Below, in pieces: positions 45,902 to 55,929 of a stretch of 64,000 nt of DNA. The stretch is from Streptomyces sp. NBC_00162. GTDB lineage: Bacteria; Actinomycetota; Actinomycetes; Streptomycetales; Streptomycetaceae. Position numbers and translations under genes: made by a program. The stretch covers positions 930,001 through 994,000 of the forward strand of contig NZ_CP102509.1 of NCBI RefSeq assembly GCF_024611995.1, written 5' to 3'. Numbering within the stretch: the stretch's first letter is position 1; each line of letters starts with the position of its first letter. Under the pieces are notes generated by a model. It was not told where the DNA came from, did not search any database, and worked only from the letters and a program-made list of their open reading frames with translations.

Positions 45902-48614
45902 GTGTTCCGCTGGCTCGCTCTCGTACGAGGCGCAGTCGCCGCCCTCGTCGCCGCCGGCCTGATCCTCAGCCTCACCGCCGGCACCACGCGGGCGGCCGCC
46001 GGGGCTCCCGGGCCCCGGGCCACCGCGGTCGCCGCGGCGCCGGGCAGTGCGACGGTCCTGTCCGGCTACGCGATCCAGTCGACGGCGAAGGTCGCGGACC
46101 CGTCGGTCACCGTGTCCAGCCCCGGCTATCCGGCGGCGGGCTGGTACCCGGCCGGGCCGCGCTCCACCGTCCTCGCGGCGCTGCTCGCCGCCGGTGTGTA
46201 CCCGGATCCCTTCTACTCCACCCAGCAGAAGCAGATCCCGGCCGCGGACTTCACCGTGCCCTGGTGGTACCGGTCCGACTTCACCGTCGCCGACCCGAGC
46301 GCCCGTACGTACCTGGACTTCAGCGGGGTGATCTCCGCCGCCGACGTCTTCGTCAACGGCCGCCAGATCGCCACCGCGAGCACCGTCGCCGGTACGTACA
46401 CCCGGCACGAGCTCGACGTCACCGACCTGATCAGGGCGGGCGCCAACACGGTCGCCTTCCGGATCCAGCCCAACAACCCGCGCAAGCGGCTCACCATGGG
46501 CTGGCTCGACTGGCTGCAGCCGCCGCCCGACGAGAACATGGGCATCGTCCGAGATGTCACGGTGCGCCGCGGCGGGCCGGTCGCCCTGCGCGACGCGCAC
46601 GTGGTGAGCGCCCTGGCCATGCCGTCGATGTCCTCGGCCGACCTGACCGTCAAGGCCCGGGTGCGCAACGACACATCGGACACCGTCACCACGACGGTGT
46701 CCGGCACCGCGGGTCCGGCCGCCGTCAGCCGCACGGTCACACTGGCGCCCCACGAGACCAGTACCGTCGTCTTCTCCCCCGCCGACCATCCCGCGCTGAG
46801 GCTGAGTGCGCCCCGTGTGTGGTGGCCCGCCTCGATGGGCGAGCAGCCGATGTACGGTCTCGAGCTGACCGCGACGGTGAACGGCACGACCTCCGACACG
46901 GCTCAGGCGTCCTTCGCCCTCCGTGATGTGCAGGCACCCCTGAACGCCGACGGCGCCCGGCAGTACCGGATCAACGGCCGCCCGCTGCTGATCAAGGGCG
47001 CCGGCTGGTCCCCCGACGAGTTCCTGCGCTGGGACCGCACCTACGTCGAGGACCGGCTGCGGTACGCCCTTGACCTGGGCCTGAACGCCCTGCGTCTGGA
47101 AGGGCACATCGAGCCCGACGAGTTCTTCGACCTCGCCGACCGGTACGGGATCCTCACGCTTCCCGGCTGGGAGTGCTGCGACAAGTGGGAAGGGGAGGTC
47201 AACGGCACCGAGGCCGGGGAGAGATGGGACACGCCCGACTATCCCGTCGCCAAGGCCTCGATGGCCGCCGAAGCGGCCCGGCTCCGCCACCACCCCAGCG
47301 TGATCTCCTTCCTGATCGGCAGCGACTTCGCACCGAACGAGGAGATCGAGGAGATGTACGTCGACGCGCTGAAGGCCGCCGACTGGACGACCCCGGTGGT
47401 CCCCGCGGCCTCCGACGCCTCCGCGCCGATCACCGGAAGCTCCGGCATGAAGATGACGGGTCCCTACGACTGGGTGCCGCCCGGCTACTGGTACGCCAAG
47501 CGCGAGGGCGGTGCGACCGGCTTCAACTCCGAGACCAGCGCGGGCCCCGACATCCCCACTCTCGACACGCTGCGCCTCATGATGTCCCCGGCCGAGCTGG
47601 AGACCCTCTGGAAGAACCCGTCCGCCGCCCAGTACCACCGCTCCCCTCCCCCACCTTCGCGACGCTCAAGCTGTACAACGCCGCACTGGCCGGCCGGTAC
47701 GGCCCCCGGCCGGCCTCGAGGACTACGTGCGCAAGGCGCAGCTCGCCCAGTACGAGAACGTGCGCGCGCAGTTCGAGGCGTACGCCCGCAACGCCAAGGA
47801 CGCCTCCCGGCCGTCGACCGGCGTCATCTACTGGATGTTCAACAGCGGCTGGACCTCGCTGCAGTGGCAGCTGGTGGACCGGTACCTCGACCAGGGCGGC
47901 GCCTACTTCGGCGCGAAGAAGGCGAACGAGCCCCTGCACATCCAGTACGGGTACGACAACCGGGCGGTGACCGTGGTCAACAACCGGACCTCGGCGGCCT
48001 CGGGGCTGACCGCGCGGGTGACGCTCTTCGGCACCGACGGCACGCAGCGGTACGACCGGACCGTGACCGGTGTCGGCGTCGCGGGCGGCGGCGCGAGCGG
48101 AACCGTGCTGACCGTCCCCGCATCGGTGCCCGGCCTGACCGGCACCCATCTGGCCCGGCTGCTCCTCACCGATGCCGACGGGCGGGAGGTGAGCCGCAAC
48201 GTCTACTGGCTCTCCACCGCGGCGGACGTGCTCGACTACACGAACAGCAGCTGGTACCACACGCCCACCACTGCCTACGCCGACCTCACCGGGCTGAACT
48301 CGATGCGGCAGGCGACCGTCACCGCGACGGCCGCGACGACGGCGGACGGTTCGGGGACGTCCACGACGACGGTGACCGTGCGCAACACGGGCACCGGAAA
48401 CACCCCCGCCCTGCTCACCGATGTCCACCTCGTGTCGGCGCAGGGCGCGCCCGTGCTGCCCGTGCGGTGGAGCGACAATCAGATCAGCCTCTGGCCGGGC
48501 GAGTCGGCCACGCTGACCGCGGCCTACCGGACCGGCGATCTGCACGGCTCCGCGCCGCACCTGCGGATCTCCGGCTGGAACACGCCCACCGTCACGATCC
48601 CCGCCGCCTCATAG
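45902..48614 (+). CDS. Secreted glycoside hydrolase family 2, exo-beta-glucosaminidase-like (frameshifted twice)
   Basis: About 904 residues after repair of two missing C's (47643-47652 and 47703-47707). Signal peptide at the start (VAALVAAGLILSLTAGTTRAAA). GH2 layout: sugar-binding jelly roll (VPWWYRSDFTVADP, GVISAADVFVNGRQIA), Ig-like domain, TIM barrel with LNALRLEGHIEPDEFFDLADRYG, candidate acid/base in LIGSDFAPNEEIEEMYV and nucleophile in GFNSETSAGPDIPTLD, then C-terminal Ig-like domains. This matches exo-beta-D-glucosaminidases acting on chitosan oligomers. GTG start after GGGAGG. Confidence 0.85.
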
Positions 48615-48617
48615 GGC

Positions 48618-48648
48618 GGGCCCGCCGCGCGTGAGGTGCGGCGGGCCC
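48618..48648. terminator. Hairpin between convergent genes
   Basis: GGGCCCGCCGC and GCGGCGGGCCC are perfect 11-base arms with a nine-base loop, four bases after the GH2 stop codon. Confidence 0.75.
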
Positions 48649-48671
48649 GTCCGGGGCGCCGGCGGTCCGGT

Positions 48672-50383
48672 TCAGGCGATCGGGGACAGGAGGCTGCTGC
48701 CCAGCCCCGCAGGGCCGGTCCCTCCCTCCTGTGCCGCGTTCTGACGCGCGGCGGACTGCGTGCTCCCGGCGACGATCAGGGCGATGAGGACGGCCGCGGC
48801 TTCGCTCTGCAGGATCCGGGCGGCCTGTTGCAGGCGGCGCGGGTCGGTGGCCGGGATGGACAGGGCCACGCACTCCGCGTTCGGACCCGCCGTGATCGGC
48901 ACCGCCGCGCAGACCGTGCCCAGGGCGTACTCCTGGCGGTCGAGGAGGGGGGCGCTGGGCCGACGGCTGTCGAGTTGGTGGAAGAGGGCTTCTGGGGTGC
49001 TGAGGGTGTAGGCGGTGAAGCGGGTGAGCCGGTGACGGGAGAGGTGGTCCTTTCGCTGGTCGTCGTCGAGCTGGGTGAGCAGGGCCTTGCCGACGGCGGA
49101 GGCGTGGGCGGCGGCCCGGAAGTCCACCCATTCCTCGACGAGCGGGGTGGCCGGCCCGTCGGCGTACTGGGTGATGGAGACCTCGCCGTCGGTGTAGCGG
49201 GCGACGTAGACGGCGGCTCCCACCGCGTCCCTCACCCAGGCGAGGGTCTCCTGCAGGTGTGCGCGACCGTCCTCGCCATCGGTGAGCCGCAGGGCGCTGC
49301 CGGCGATGTACGCGTCGGGGCCGATCGGCGTGGCCAGGGCCGCGCGGATCAGTTGCTCCATGGCCCGGGCAAGGGCCAGTTGGGGCAGCCCCGTTTCGCG
49401 GGCGATCTGGGTCAGGCTCACTCCGCCCGAGTAGCGGTTGATGACCTCCAGCACCCGCAGGGCGCAGTGGACGGATTCCATCGCGGCCGACGCGGGCCGT
49501 CGTTCGGGTGAACTGCGGGCGGCCCGGATCGGGTGGGGCTCCTTGAGCACTTCGAGGGCCCACGTGTGCGCCGCTTCGGTCAGGTGCAGGGGGTTGAGGC
49601 GTGCGTGCTGTGCGACGGCGGCGGCGACCTGTGGACCGGGGAGGGGAACATCCCCCAGGTCCGGGTCCTCGGACCAGACGCGTGCCGTGACGGCTCGCCG
49701 CAGCCGGGGGGCAGCCGGTACGGGGGGCGTACGAAGCAGCCTCCGGCGGTGAGGGCGGTGAGGTTCTGGGTGGTGATGGGCGGGGAGGTCCAGATGATCG
49801 AGGCCCGCAGGGCTTCCTCGAGGCTCTCTGGGATCTCCGGCAGGGACGGCAAGTGCTCGTCCGGCGGCAGTGCCTGGGCCTGGCGCTTCCAGTGGCGGGC
49901 CGTCTTGACCTCGGCGCGGGCCAGGTGGTGGAGGTAGAGGCACCGGGCGGCGGTCTGCGAACCCGCGCCGGCCGCGTACTGGAACCAGAACTGCGCGCCC
50001 TCCTCGTCGTTCAGGTAGAGGAGGCAGCCGAACAGCAGTGCGGAGTCCGCTCCGTGCGGCCACGAGTCGGCGCCCAGGGCGAGCTCCGCGAAGGGCCGGC
50101 TCTCGGCCAGGACCCAGGCGATCTCGTCCAGGGCCCTGGCGGCCCGCACGTGACAGGTGGCGTCCAGGACGAGGTCGTCGGCCGACCGCGGCGCGGGCGG
50201 GACGCCCGCCTCCGTGCCGATCGCCGCCCGGGCACGGTCGGCCACGATCCGGCGGGCGATCCGGCGCCGCGCCGCGCCCTCGTCGTAACCGGCGTACTCC
50301 TCGACCAGAACCTCCGCTTCCTGCAGTGCCGCGTCCAACCCATCCCACGTCACAGGGTCGCGGTCGCGAGTCACATCGCTCAC
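48672..50383 (-). CDS. IclR-type regulator with long helical N-terminal region (frameshifted)
   Basis: About 570 residues after repair of one missing base in a run of six (49706-49711). The N-terminal ~300 residues are helical, with SEL1/TPR-like segments such as LLFGCLLYLNDEEGAQFWFQYAAGAGS and CLYLHHLARAEVKTARHWKRQ. Then follows an IclR winged helix (CALRVLEVINRYSGGVSLTQIARETGLPQLALARAME) and effector domain (AVGKALLTQLDDDQRKDHL, RQEYALGTVCAAVPI). The GTG overlaps the sigma-factor stop (GTGA). It may regulate, or be a partner of, that sigma factor. Confidence 0.75.
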
Positions 50384-50958
50384 TGGTCCTTCTCCTCTCC
50401 AGGGACCCAGTCCACTCCGAGTTTCCGGGACAGGTTTCGGCGCGCGCCCCGGATGTGCGAACGCACGGTCGCGGAGGAAATGCCCATCATCCGGGCGACC
50501 GAGTCGTTGTCGTTGCCCAGCAGGAAGGCCAGCAGCACCACGTCGTACTGCCGCTCGGACAGGTCCGCGATCGCCGCGTACAGGCCGAGTTTCGACTCCA
50601 GCAACTCCATCCGCTCCCGGGAGGCGCGGCGCAGCGCGGCGAACCACGCGGTCTCCACCATCGCCACCGACCGGGCCGAGACCGCGAGTCTGCGCTCGAC
50701 GTGCTCGCGGAGCACCGCCCACGCGAACCCGTGCAGGCTCGCCTCCTTCAGGGCGTGCGGCCACACCTTCAGCAGGAAGGTGAACACGTCGTCGACCACG
50801 TACTCCGCGTCCTGCCTGGAGCCCAGCTGCAGATGGGCATAGCGCAGGTAGGCGCGATGCTGCTGGGAGTGGAAGGCGGTGTAGTCCACGGGCAGGACAC
50901 CAGCCAGCTCGCTGGAGACCGCCTGGTCTCCGGATGGGTCGAACTCGCCCTCACTCAT
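50380..50958 (-). CDS. ECF-type sigma factor
   Basis: Protein of 192 residues. Region 2 is seen in YLRYAHLQLGSRQDAEYVVDDVFTFLLKVW and region 4 in LSERQYDVVLLAFLLGNDND followed by ARMMGISSATVRSHIRGARRNLSRKL. ATG start after GGGAGAG. No anti-sigma factor with the usual zinc motif lies next to it; instead a coupled IclR-type gene overlaps its end. Confidence 0.85.
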   Translation of the reverse strand: MSEGEFDPSGDQAVSSELAGVLPVDYTAFHSQQHRAYLRYAHLQLGSRQDAEYVVDDVFTFLLKVWPHALKEASLHGFAWAVLREHVERRLAVSARSVAMVETAWFAALRRASRERMELLESKLGLYAAIADLSERQYDVVLLAFLLGNDNDSVARMMGISSATVRSHIRGARRNLSRKLGVDWVPGEEKDQ

Positions 50959-51079
50959 GCACTCTCCCACGGCTGCTCGTCGCCGCCCACGGGGGCGGCG
51001 ACACCCTGACCACGTCAAAAGCGAAAACACGGACCGCGGTAGCGGCTATCAGCACGAGGGCAACGACCTCGACGTTCAC
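50951..51079 (-). CDS. Possible small membrane protein before the sigma gene
   Basis: A 42-codon frame with GTG start: MNVEVVALVLIAATAVRVFA and a Pro/Ser/Arg tail. It overlaps the sigma-factor start by eight bases; GGGAAGG lies about 12 bases upstream. A hydrophobic helix followed by a short tail is gene-like, but codon use is only moderately biased. It could be a leader peptide. Confidence 0.3.
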   Translation of the reverse strand: MNVEVVALVLIAATAVRVFAFDVVRVSPPPWAATSSRGRVHE

Positions 51080-51408
51080 GTCTGCGCGAAACCTTCCCAA
51101 TGGCGTGCGTAGCGGGTCTGCCTACCCCCCGGTTCCGGCAGCCTCAGAGCACCAAGCGCTCCTCATCACCACCCCATCGGAAAACACGTCCGATCGTGCA
51201 AGCCGGTCCCCGGGAATCTTCCGGAAGTAGCGCATCCACTCCCCCGCGCGCCCCGAGGCGCCCGCGCACGCCCCCGGTTTTCTTAGCGGGACGTTAGATC
51301 TGGGTGGCGGAGCTTGTCCGGGGGTGACGGCAGCCGCATGCTCTGGACACTTCCCCACCACTGGGGCATCTCCCCCGTCCCCATCAGGGACTTCCGTCTG
51401 GAGCCGCC
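51080..51408. other. Intergenic, divergent promoter region
   Basis: Upstream of both the leftward sigma gene and the rightward transporter gene. A 37-codon leftward frame (51122-51235, MRYFRKIPGDRLARSD onward) has GGGGGAG before its ATG but no other support. The run GTTTTCTTAGCGGGACGTTAG near 51275 is the most A+T-rich part and may be promoter. Confidence 0.3.
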
Positions 51409-52806
51409 ATGTCCTCGTCCACCGTCATGCCCACGTCGCCGTCACCCGGGGACGAGCGCAAGAAGCGCCGTCTCGCCCTGATCGGCGGGTCGCTCGGCAA
51501 TCTCGTCGAGTGGTACGACTGGTTCGTCTACGCCAGCTTCGCGATCTACTTCGCCGACTCCTTCTTCCCCGGCGACAATCCGACCACCCAACTGATGAAC
51601 ACCGCAGGCATCTTCGCGGTCGGCTTCCTGATGCGGCCCGTCGGCGGGTGGATCCTCGGCCGTGCCGCCGACCGGCACGGGCGCAAGAGCGCGCTCACCC
51701 TGACCGTGACCATGATGTCGGTGGCCGCCCTGCTGATCGCCGTCGCCCCGACCTACGGCCAGGCCGGATACTTCGGCGCTCTGGTGCTGCTGCTCGCGCG
51801 GCTGCTCCAGGGGATGAGCATCGGCGGCGAGTACGCGGCCAGCGCCACCTACCTCACCGAGGCGTCGGCCCGCAATCGGCGCGGCCTGGGCTCGTCCTTC
51901 CAGTACGTGTCGATGACGTGCGGGCAGCTCCTCGGCCTGGGCATCCTGATCACGTTGCAGCACACGCTCACCACGGCCCAGTTGGAGAGCTGGGGCTGGC
52001 GGATCCCGTTCCTCGTCGGGGCGTTGTTCGCGGTGGTCGTCTTCTGGCTGCGGCGGCGGCTCCAGGAGACCGACGCGTTCAAGGAGGAGACGGCGGGTGA
52101 GGACGCCCACGACGACAGCACGCGCGGCACGCTGAAGGCCCTGTGGCTCTACCGTCGGCAGGCCGGCCTGGTCATGGCGCTCACCCTGGGCGGCACCGTG
52201 GCGTACTACACGTACACCACGTACCTCACCAAGTACCTGGTCGGCAGCGCGGGCATGGAGAAGACGACCGCCACACTGGTCAGTTTCACCGCCCTGACCC
52301 TGTTCGCCGTGCTGCAGCCCTTCGCCGGGATGCTGTCCGACCGCATCGGCCGCCGTCCCCTGCTGATCACCTTCGCCGTGGGCTGCACCGTGGGTACGTA
52401 CCCGATCATGACCGCCCTCGGGTCGGCCTCCTCGTACTGGTCCGCGCTGGGGCTCTCGCTGCTGGCCCTGGTGATCATCACCGGCTACACCTCGATCAAC
52501 GCGGCCGTCAAGGCAGAGCTGTTCCCGACCCGGGTGCGCGCCCTGGGCGTGGCACTGCCGTACGCGATCGCCAACGCGCTGTTCGGCGGTACGGCGGAGT
52601 ACGTGGCGCTGTGGTTCAAGAGCAGTGGCCACGAGACCATGTTCTTCTGGTACGTCTCCGGGTGCGCGCTGATCTCCCTCGTGACGTACGTGCTCATGCC
52701 GGACACCCGCGATGCCGCGCTCAGCCGCGCCGAAGCGCAGGCCGACGCCGACGCGGATGCCGATGCCGACCCGGACCGGCCGGCGGTGGCTCCCGTAAAG
52801 TACTGA
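51409..52806 (+). CDS. MHS-family (MFS) metabolite:H+ symporter
   Basis: Protein of 465 residues with twelve helices. The metabolite/H+ symporter signature is clear: GSLGNLVEWYDWFVYASFAIYF, RPVGGWILGRAADRHGRKSALT, and LLLARLLQGMSIGGEYAASATYL. This group imports dicarboxylates, citrate, shikimate or proline-betaine. The C-terminus carries a short Asp-Ala repeat (ADADADADADP). The gene is followed by a two-component system and a TAXI binding protein, suggesting a carboxylate-sensing and import unit. Confidence 0.92.
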   Translation: MSSSTVMPTSPSPGDERKKRRLALIGGSLGNLVEWYDWFVYASFAIYFADSFFPGDNPTTQLMNTAGIFAVGFLMRPVGGWILGRAADRHGRKSALTLTVTMMSVAALLIAVAPTYGQAGYFGALVLLLARLLQGMSIGGEYAASATYLTEASARNRRGLGSSFQYVSMTCGQLLGLGILITLQHTLTTAQLESWGWRIPFLVGALFAVVVFWLRRRLQETDAFKEETAGEDAHDDSTRGTLKALWLYRRQAGLVMALTLGGTVAYYTYTTYLTKYLVGSAGMEKTTATLVSFTALTLFAVLQPFAGMLSDRIGRRPLLITFAVGCTVGTYPIMTALGSASSYWSALGLSLLALVIITGYTSINAAVKAELFPTRVRALGVALPYAIANALFGGTAEYVALWFKSSGHETMFFWYVSGCALISLVTYVLMPDTRDAALSRAEAQADADADADADPDRPAVAPVKY

Positions 52807-52836
52807 CCCCGGTCACAGGTCGCGAGGGAACTGTCT

Positions 52837-53556
52837 ATGCACGCGCTTCTCGTCGAGGACGACGACCGCATGGCCCAGGCCCTCGGCACCGCCCTCGCCC
52901 AGCGCGGGCACACGGTCCGCAGGGTGGGCCGCGCGATGGACGCCCTGCGGCACGTCCGCGAGGCCGATTTCGTCCTGCTCGATCTGGGCCTGCCCGATCT
53001 GGACGGGCTCGAGCTGCTGCGGCGGCTGCGTACCGTCTGCGACGCGCCGCTGATCGTGGTGACCGCGCGCTGCGAGGAGCGCGACATCGTGCAGGGGCTG
53101 CGGGCGGGCGCCGACGACTATGTCGTCAAGCCGTTCCGGATGGCCGAGTTGATGGCCCGCATCGACACCGTACGCCGCCGGACGGGCCCGCCGTCCGGCC
53201 GCTCGGAGGCCGCAGGCGGACCGGTGCGCGCCGGTGACGTCGAGGTCGACCCGGCGGGCCGTACGGTGACGGTGGCGGGCGCCGAAGTGCGGCTGACCCG
53301 ACGCGAGTTCGACGTGCTGGCCTTCCTGGCCGCCCGCCCGGACGAGGTGCATTCCCGGGAGGAGATCCTGGACCGGATCTGGGGTGACGCCTTCCTCGCC
53401 GCGTCCCGCTCCCTGGACGTCCACGTGGCGGGCATCCGCGCCAAGACCGGCCGCTCCGGCCTGGTGCGCACCGTCCGGGGGTTCGGCTACCAGCTCGGCT
53501 CCCCGGCCGCGTCGCGGGAAGAGCAGAACGAACAGAACGAGCGGGACCGGCGGTGA
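52837..53556 (+). CDS. OmpR-family response regulator (TctD-like)
   Basis: Protein of 239 residues: receiver domain with phospho-acceptor Asp49 (VLLDLGLPDLDG), Thr/Ala switch VVTARCEE and Lys98 (VVKPF), followed by a winged-helix DNA-binding domain (LTRREFDVLAFLAARPDEVHSREEIL, RTVRGFGYQLG). The last ~15 residues are charged. Its stop overlaps the kinase start (GTGA). Likely controls the adjacent transporter and binding protein. Confidence 0.93.
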   Translation: MHALLVEDDDRMAQALGTALAQRGHTVRRVGRAMDALRHVREADFVLLDLGLPDLDGLELLRRLRTVCDAPLIVVTARCEERDIVQGLRAGADDYVVKPFRMAELMARIDTVRRRTGPPSGRSEAAGGPVRAGDVEVDPAGRTVTVAGAEVRLTRREFDVLAFLAARPDEVHSREEILDRIWGDAFLAASRSLDVHVAGIRAKTGRSGLVRTVRGFGYQLGSPAASREEQNEQNERDRR

Positions 53557-54962
53557 GACGCAGGCTCCTCGCCGTGCTGATGGTGCTCATGGGGGCGGCG
53601 GCGCTGCTGCTCTGTGTCCCGCTGGCCGACGCCTACGCCCGGGGCCGGACCGAGCACCTGCTCCTGCAACGGCGCTCGGAAGCGGTGCGGTTCGCCGATC
53701 TCGCCGACCGGATGCGCACGGGCCCCGACCGGGTGGAGCTGTCCGCCGAGATCGGCCGGTACGCCCAGCTGTACGGAGCCGGCGTGGTCGTGGTCGACAC
53801 GGCGGGAGTCACGGTGGCGCGGGCCGGAGCGGGGCCCTCCTGGGAGGCCGCCCACGATGCGGCGGACGCCCGGCGCCGCGCCCTCACCGGCCGCTCCACT
53901 GACCGGCTGCCCACCGTTCGCCCCTGGGGCCCGAAGACCGTGGTGCTCGCCGAGCCGGTGGGCCGGGACGAGCGGGTGAGCGGGGCGGTCCTGATGGCCG
54001 TACCCACCGACGCGGCCCGCCTGGACGTGACCGTCCGCTGGTCGCTCATCGCCTCCGGGGCGGTCGCCGCCTTCGCGGCGGCGGCCCTGGTGGCGGCCGG
54101 CATCGCGCGCTGGCTGATGCGCCCGGTCCGCGATCTGGACCGGGCGGTCGAGGGTCTGACCGCCGGCAGCCTCCAGGCACGCGCCGTCTCCGACACCGGA
54201 CCGCCGGAACTGCGCCACCTGCGGCAGCACTTCAACATCATGGCGGAGGCCATGGCCGACTCCATCGGCCGCCAGCGCGACTTCGTCGCCGACGCCTCCC
54301 ACCAGCTGCGCAATCCCCTGGCCACCCTGGTGCTGCAACTGGAGAACATCGAACCGCACATCGTCCCCGGGCCCGGGCAGGCCGAGCACACCCGCGCCCT
54401 GGACGAGGCGGAGCGCCTGGAGGAACTGCTCGACGGACTGCTGGCCATGGCGCGGGTGGAGTCCGGCAGCGCGGACCTGGCCGACCAGGACGTGCCGCGG
54501 GCCGTACGGGAACGGGTGCGGGCCTGGACTCCGGTATTCCGAGATGCCGGGCTGGAGTTGACGGTCACCGCCCTGCCGGAGGACCTGCGGGCGCGCACCC
54601 TGCCCGACGCGGCGGGCCGGATCCTGGACGCGCTGCTCGACAACGCCGTCAAGTTCGTCCCACGCGGCGGCCGCATCGAGGTGAGCGTCACGCACGCCAC
54701 GGACGGGGCGGCCGTCGTACGGGTATCCGACGACGGCCCGGGCGTACCGGAGGACCAACTTGCCTTGCTGCTACGGCGTTTCGCGCGTTCCCCCGAGCAC
54801 CAGAACGTACGCGGCAGCGGACTGGGACTGGCCATCGCCGACGAGATCGCCCGCATCAGCGGCGGCCGGCTCGGCGTCAGCGGCAACGCGCCCCACGGAC
54901 TGGTCGTCGAGTTCCGGCTCCCCTCCTCCCTCGGGACGGCTCAGCCGTACACCGACCGGTAG
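53553..54962 (+). CDS. Membrane sensor histidine kinase (TctE-like)
   Basis: Protein of 469 residues with two membrane helices (LLAVLMVLMGAAALLLCV and LIASGAVAAFAAAALVAAGIA) around a ~140-residue extracytoplasmic sensor, then HAMP (RPVRDLDRAVEGLTAGSL), phospho-acceptor His250 in ASHQLRNPL, and ATPase boxes LLDNAVKFVP, DDGPGVP, GSGLGLAI. GTG start coupled to the response regulator. Its 3' end overlaps the convergent TAXI gene by 22 bases. Signal unknown; binding by the neighbouring TAXI lipoprotein is plausible. Confidence 0.93.
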   Translation: MRRRLLAVLMVLMGAAALLLCVPLADAYARGRTEHLLLQRRSEAVRFADLADRMRTGPDRVELSAEIGRYAQLYGAGVVVVDTAGVTVARAGAGPSWEAAHDAADARRRALTGRSTDRLPTVRPWGPKTVVLAEPVGRDERVSGAVLMAVPTDAARLDVTVRWSLIASGAVAAFAAAALVAAGIARWLMRPVRDLDRAVEGLTAGSLQARAVSDTGPPELRHLRQHFNIMAEAMADSIGRQRDFVADASHQLRNPLATLVLQLENIEPHIVPGPGQAEHTRALDEAERLEELLDGLLAMARVESGSADLADQDVPRAVRERVRAWTPVFRDAGLELTVTALPEDLRARTLPDAAGRILDALLDNAVKFVPRGGRIEVSVTHATDGAAVVRVSDDGPGVPEDQLALLLRRFARSPEHQNVRGSGLGLAIADEIARISGGRLGVSGNAPHGLVVEFRLPSSLGTAQPYTDR

Positions 54963-55909
54963 TACGCGACGGCGCCCGGGTGGAGCGGCACCGCCCCGGT
55001 CGAGATCGCGAACCGGGGCTCCAGGCGCGCGCCCGCCGTGACCTCCCGCAGCAGGTCGCTCCACCGTTCGAACACCACCTGGAGCAGTTCGCGCGCGGCG
55101 CTCTCCCGGACGTCTTCACGGGCCAGGAGGTAGTTGCCGACCCCGATGGTGCCCACCGGCTCCGTGAGCCCGTACACCCCGGCGGGCAGCGTGACCGCCG
55201 TGTAGACGGGGCCGTGGCCCTGTCGCAGCGCGCCCACGTAGCCGTCCAGCGGGAGGAACCGCAACGGCAGTTCGCGCGCCAGCCCGGACAGGGCGGGCGT
55301 GGGCACGCCTCCGGACCAGAACAACGCGTCGACCGCGCCCTCCCGCAGCGCCGCCGCCGACGCGGCGAGCCCCAGTTGCCGCTCGGCGGCCGGCGAGGAG
55401 CCAGCGCTCAGCCCGGCCGCCCGCAGCACCCGCCCGGCGACCACCTGCACCCCTGACCCCGTCGCACCTGTCGCGACCGGACGCCCGGCGAGATCCTGCA
55501 CCGATCGCACCGGCCCGTCCGCCGGGACGAGCAGGTGCGTGTAGTTCACGTAGACCCGGGCCAGCGCCGTCACCGAGGCCGGGAGGGAGAACGACTCGCG
55601 CCCCAGCACGGCGTCCTCGGCAGCGTCCGCCATGGCCAGCGCCAGCTCGACGGAGCCGTCGTCCAGCTTCCGCAGGTTGTTCACGCTCGCCGAGGTGCTC
55701 ACCGGTACGATCTCCAGCCGGCGGCCGCTCGCGGCGACGGCCTGCGCCAGCGCCTCGCCGAACGCGTTGTACGGACCGCCCTCCGGCCCCGTCGCAAGGC
55801 GAAGCCGCCGCACCGGACCGGAGTCCCCCGAGCATCCGGCCAGCGCCGCCGCGACCGCGCCGAGCCCGGCACCCATCACCCGTCGGCGGCTCACCTCTGC
55901 GCTGGTCAC
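54941..55909 (-). CDS. TAXI-family substrate-binding lipoprotein
   Basis: Protein of 322 residues with both a Tat motif (SRRRVMGAG) and a lipobox (ALAGC, Cys26). The body matches TRAP-associated extracytoplasmic immunogenic proteins: LRLATGPEGGPYNAFGEALAQ, VVPVSTSASVNNLRKL, VNYTHLLVPADGPV, LREGAVDALFWSGGVPTPAL. TRAP permease genes (fused 4TM-12TM) are not adjacent, so it may serve the histidine kinase as a periplasm-type sensor instead of transport. GTG start; site weak. Confidence 0.85.
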   Translation of the reverse strand: MTSAEVSRRRVMGAGLGAVAAALAGCSGDSGPVRRLRLATGPEGGPYNAFGEALAQAVAASGRRLEIVPVSTSASVNNLRKLDDGSVELALAMADAAEDAVLGRESFSLPASVTALARVYVNYTHLLVPADGPVRSVQDLAGRPVATGATGSGVQVVAGRVLRAAGLSAGSSPAAERQLGLAASAAALREGAVDALFWSGGVPTPALSGLARELPLRFLPLDGYVGALRQGHGPVYTAVTLPAGVYGLTEPVGTIGVGNYLLAREDVRESAARELLQVVFERWSDLLREVTAGARLEPRFAISTGAVPLHPGAVAYYRSVYG

Positions 55910-55929
55910 GCCCGAAGCGTAGCCAGGGA

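Noticed and set aside
54941..54962. The 22-base overlap of kinase and TAXI genes as an error
   Set aside because: Both C-termini have the expected length and family pattern, so a real convergent overlap is acceptable.
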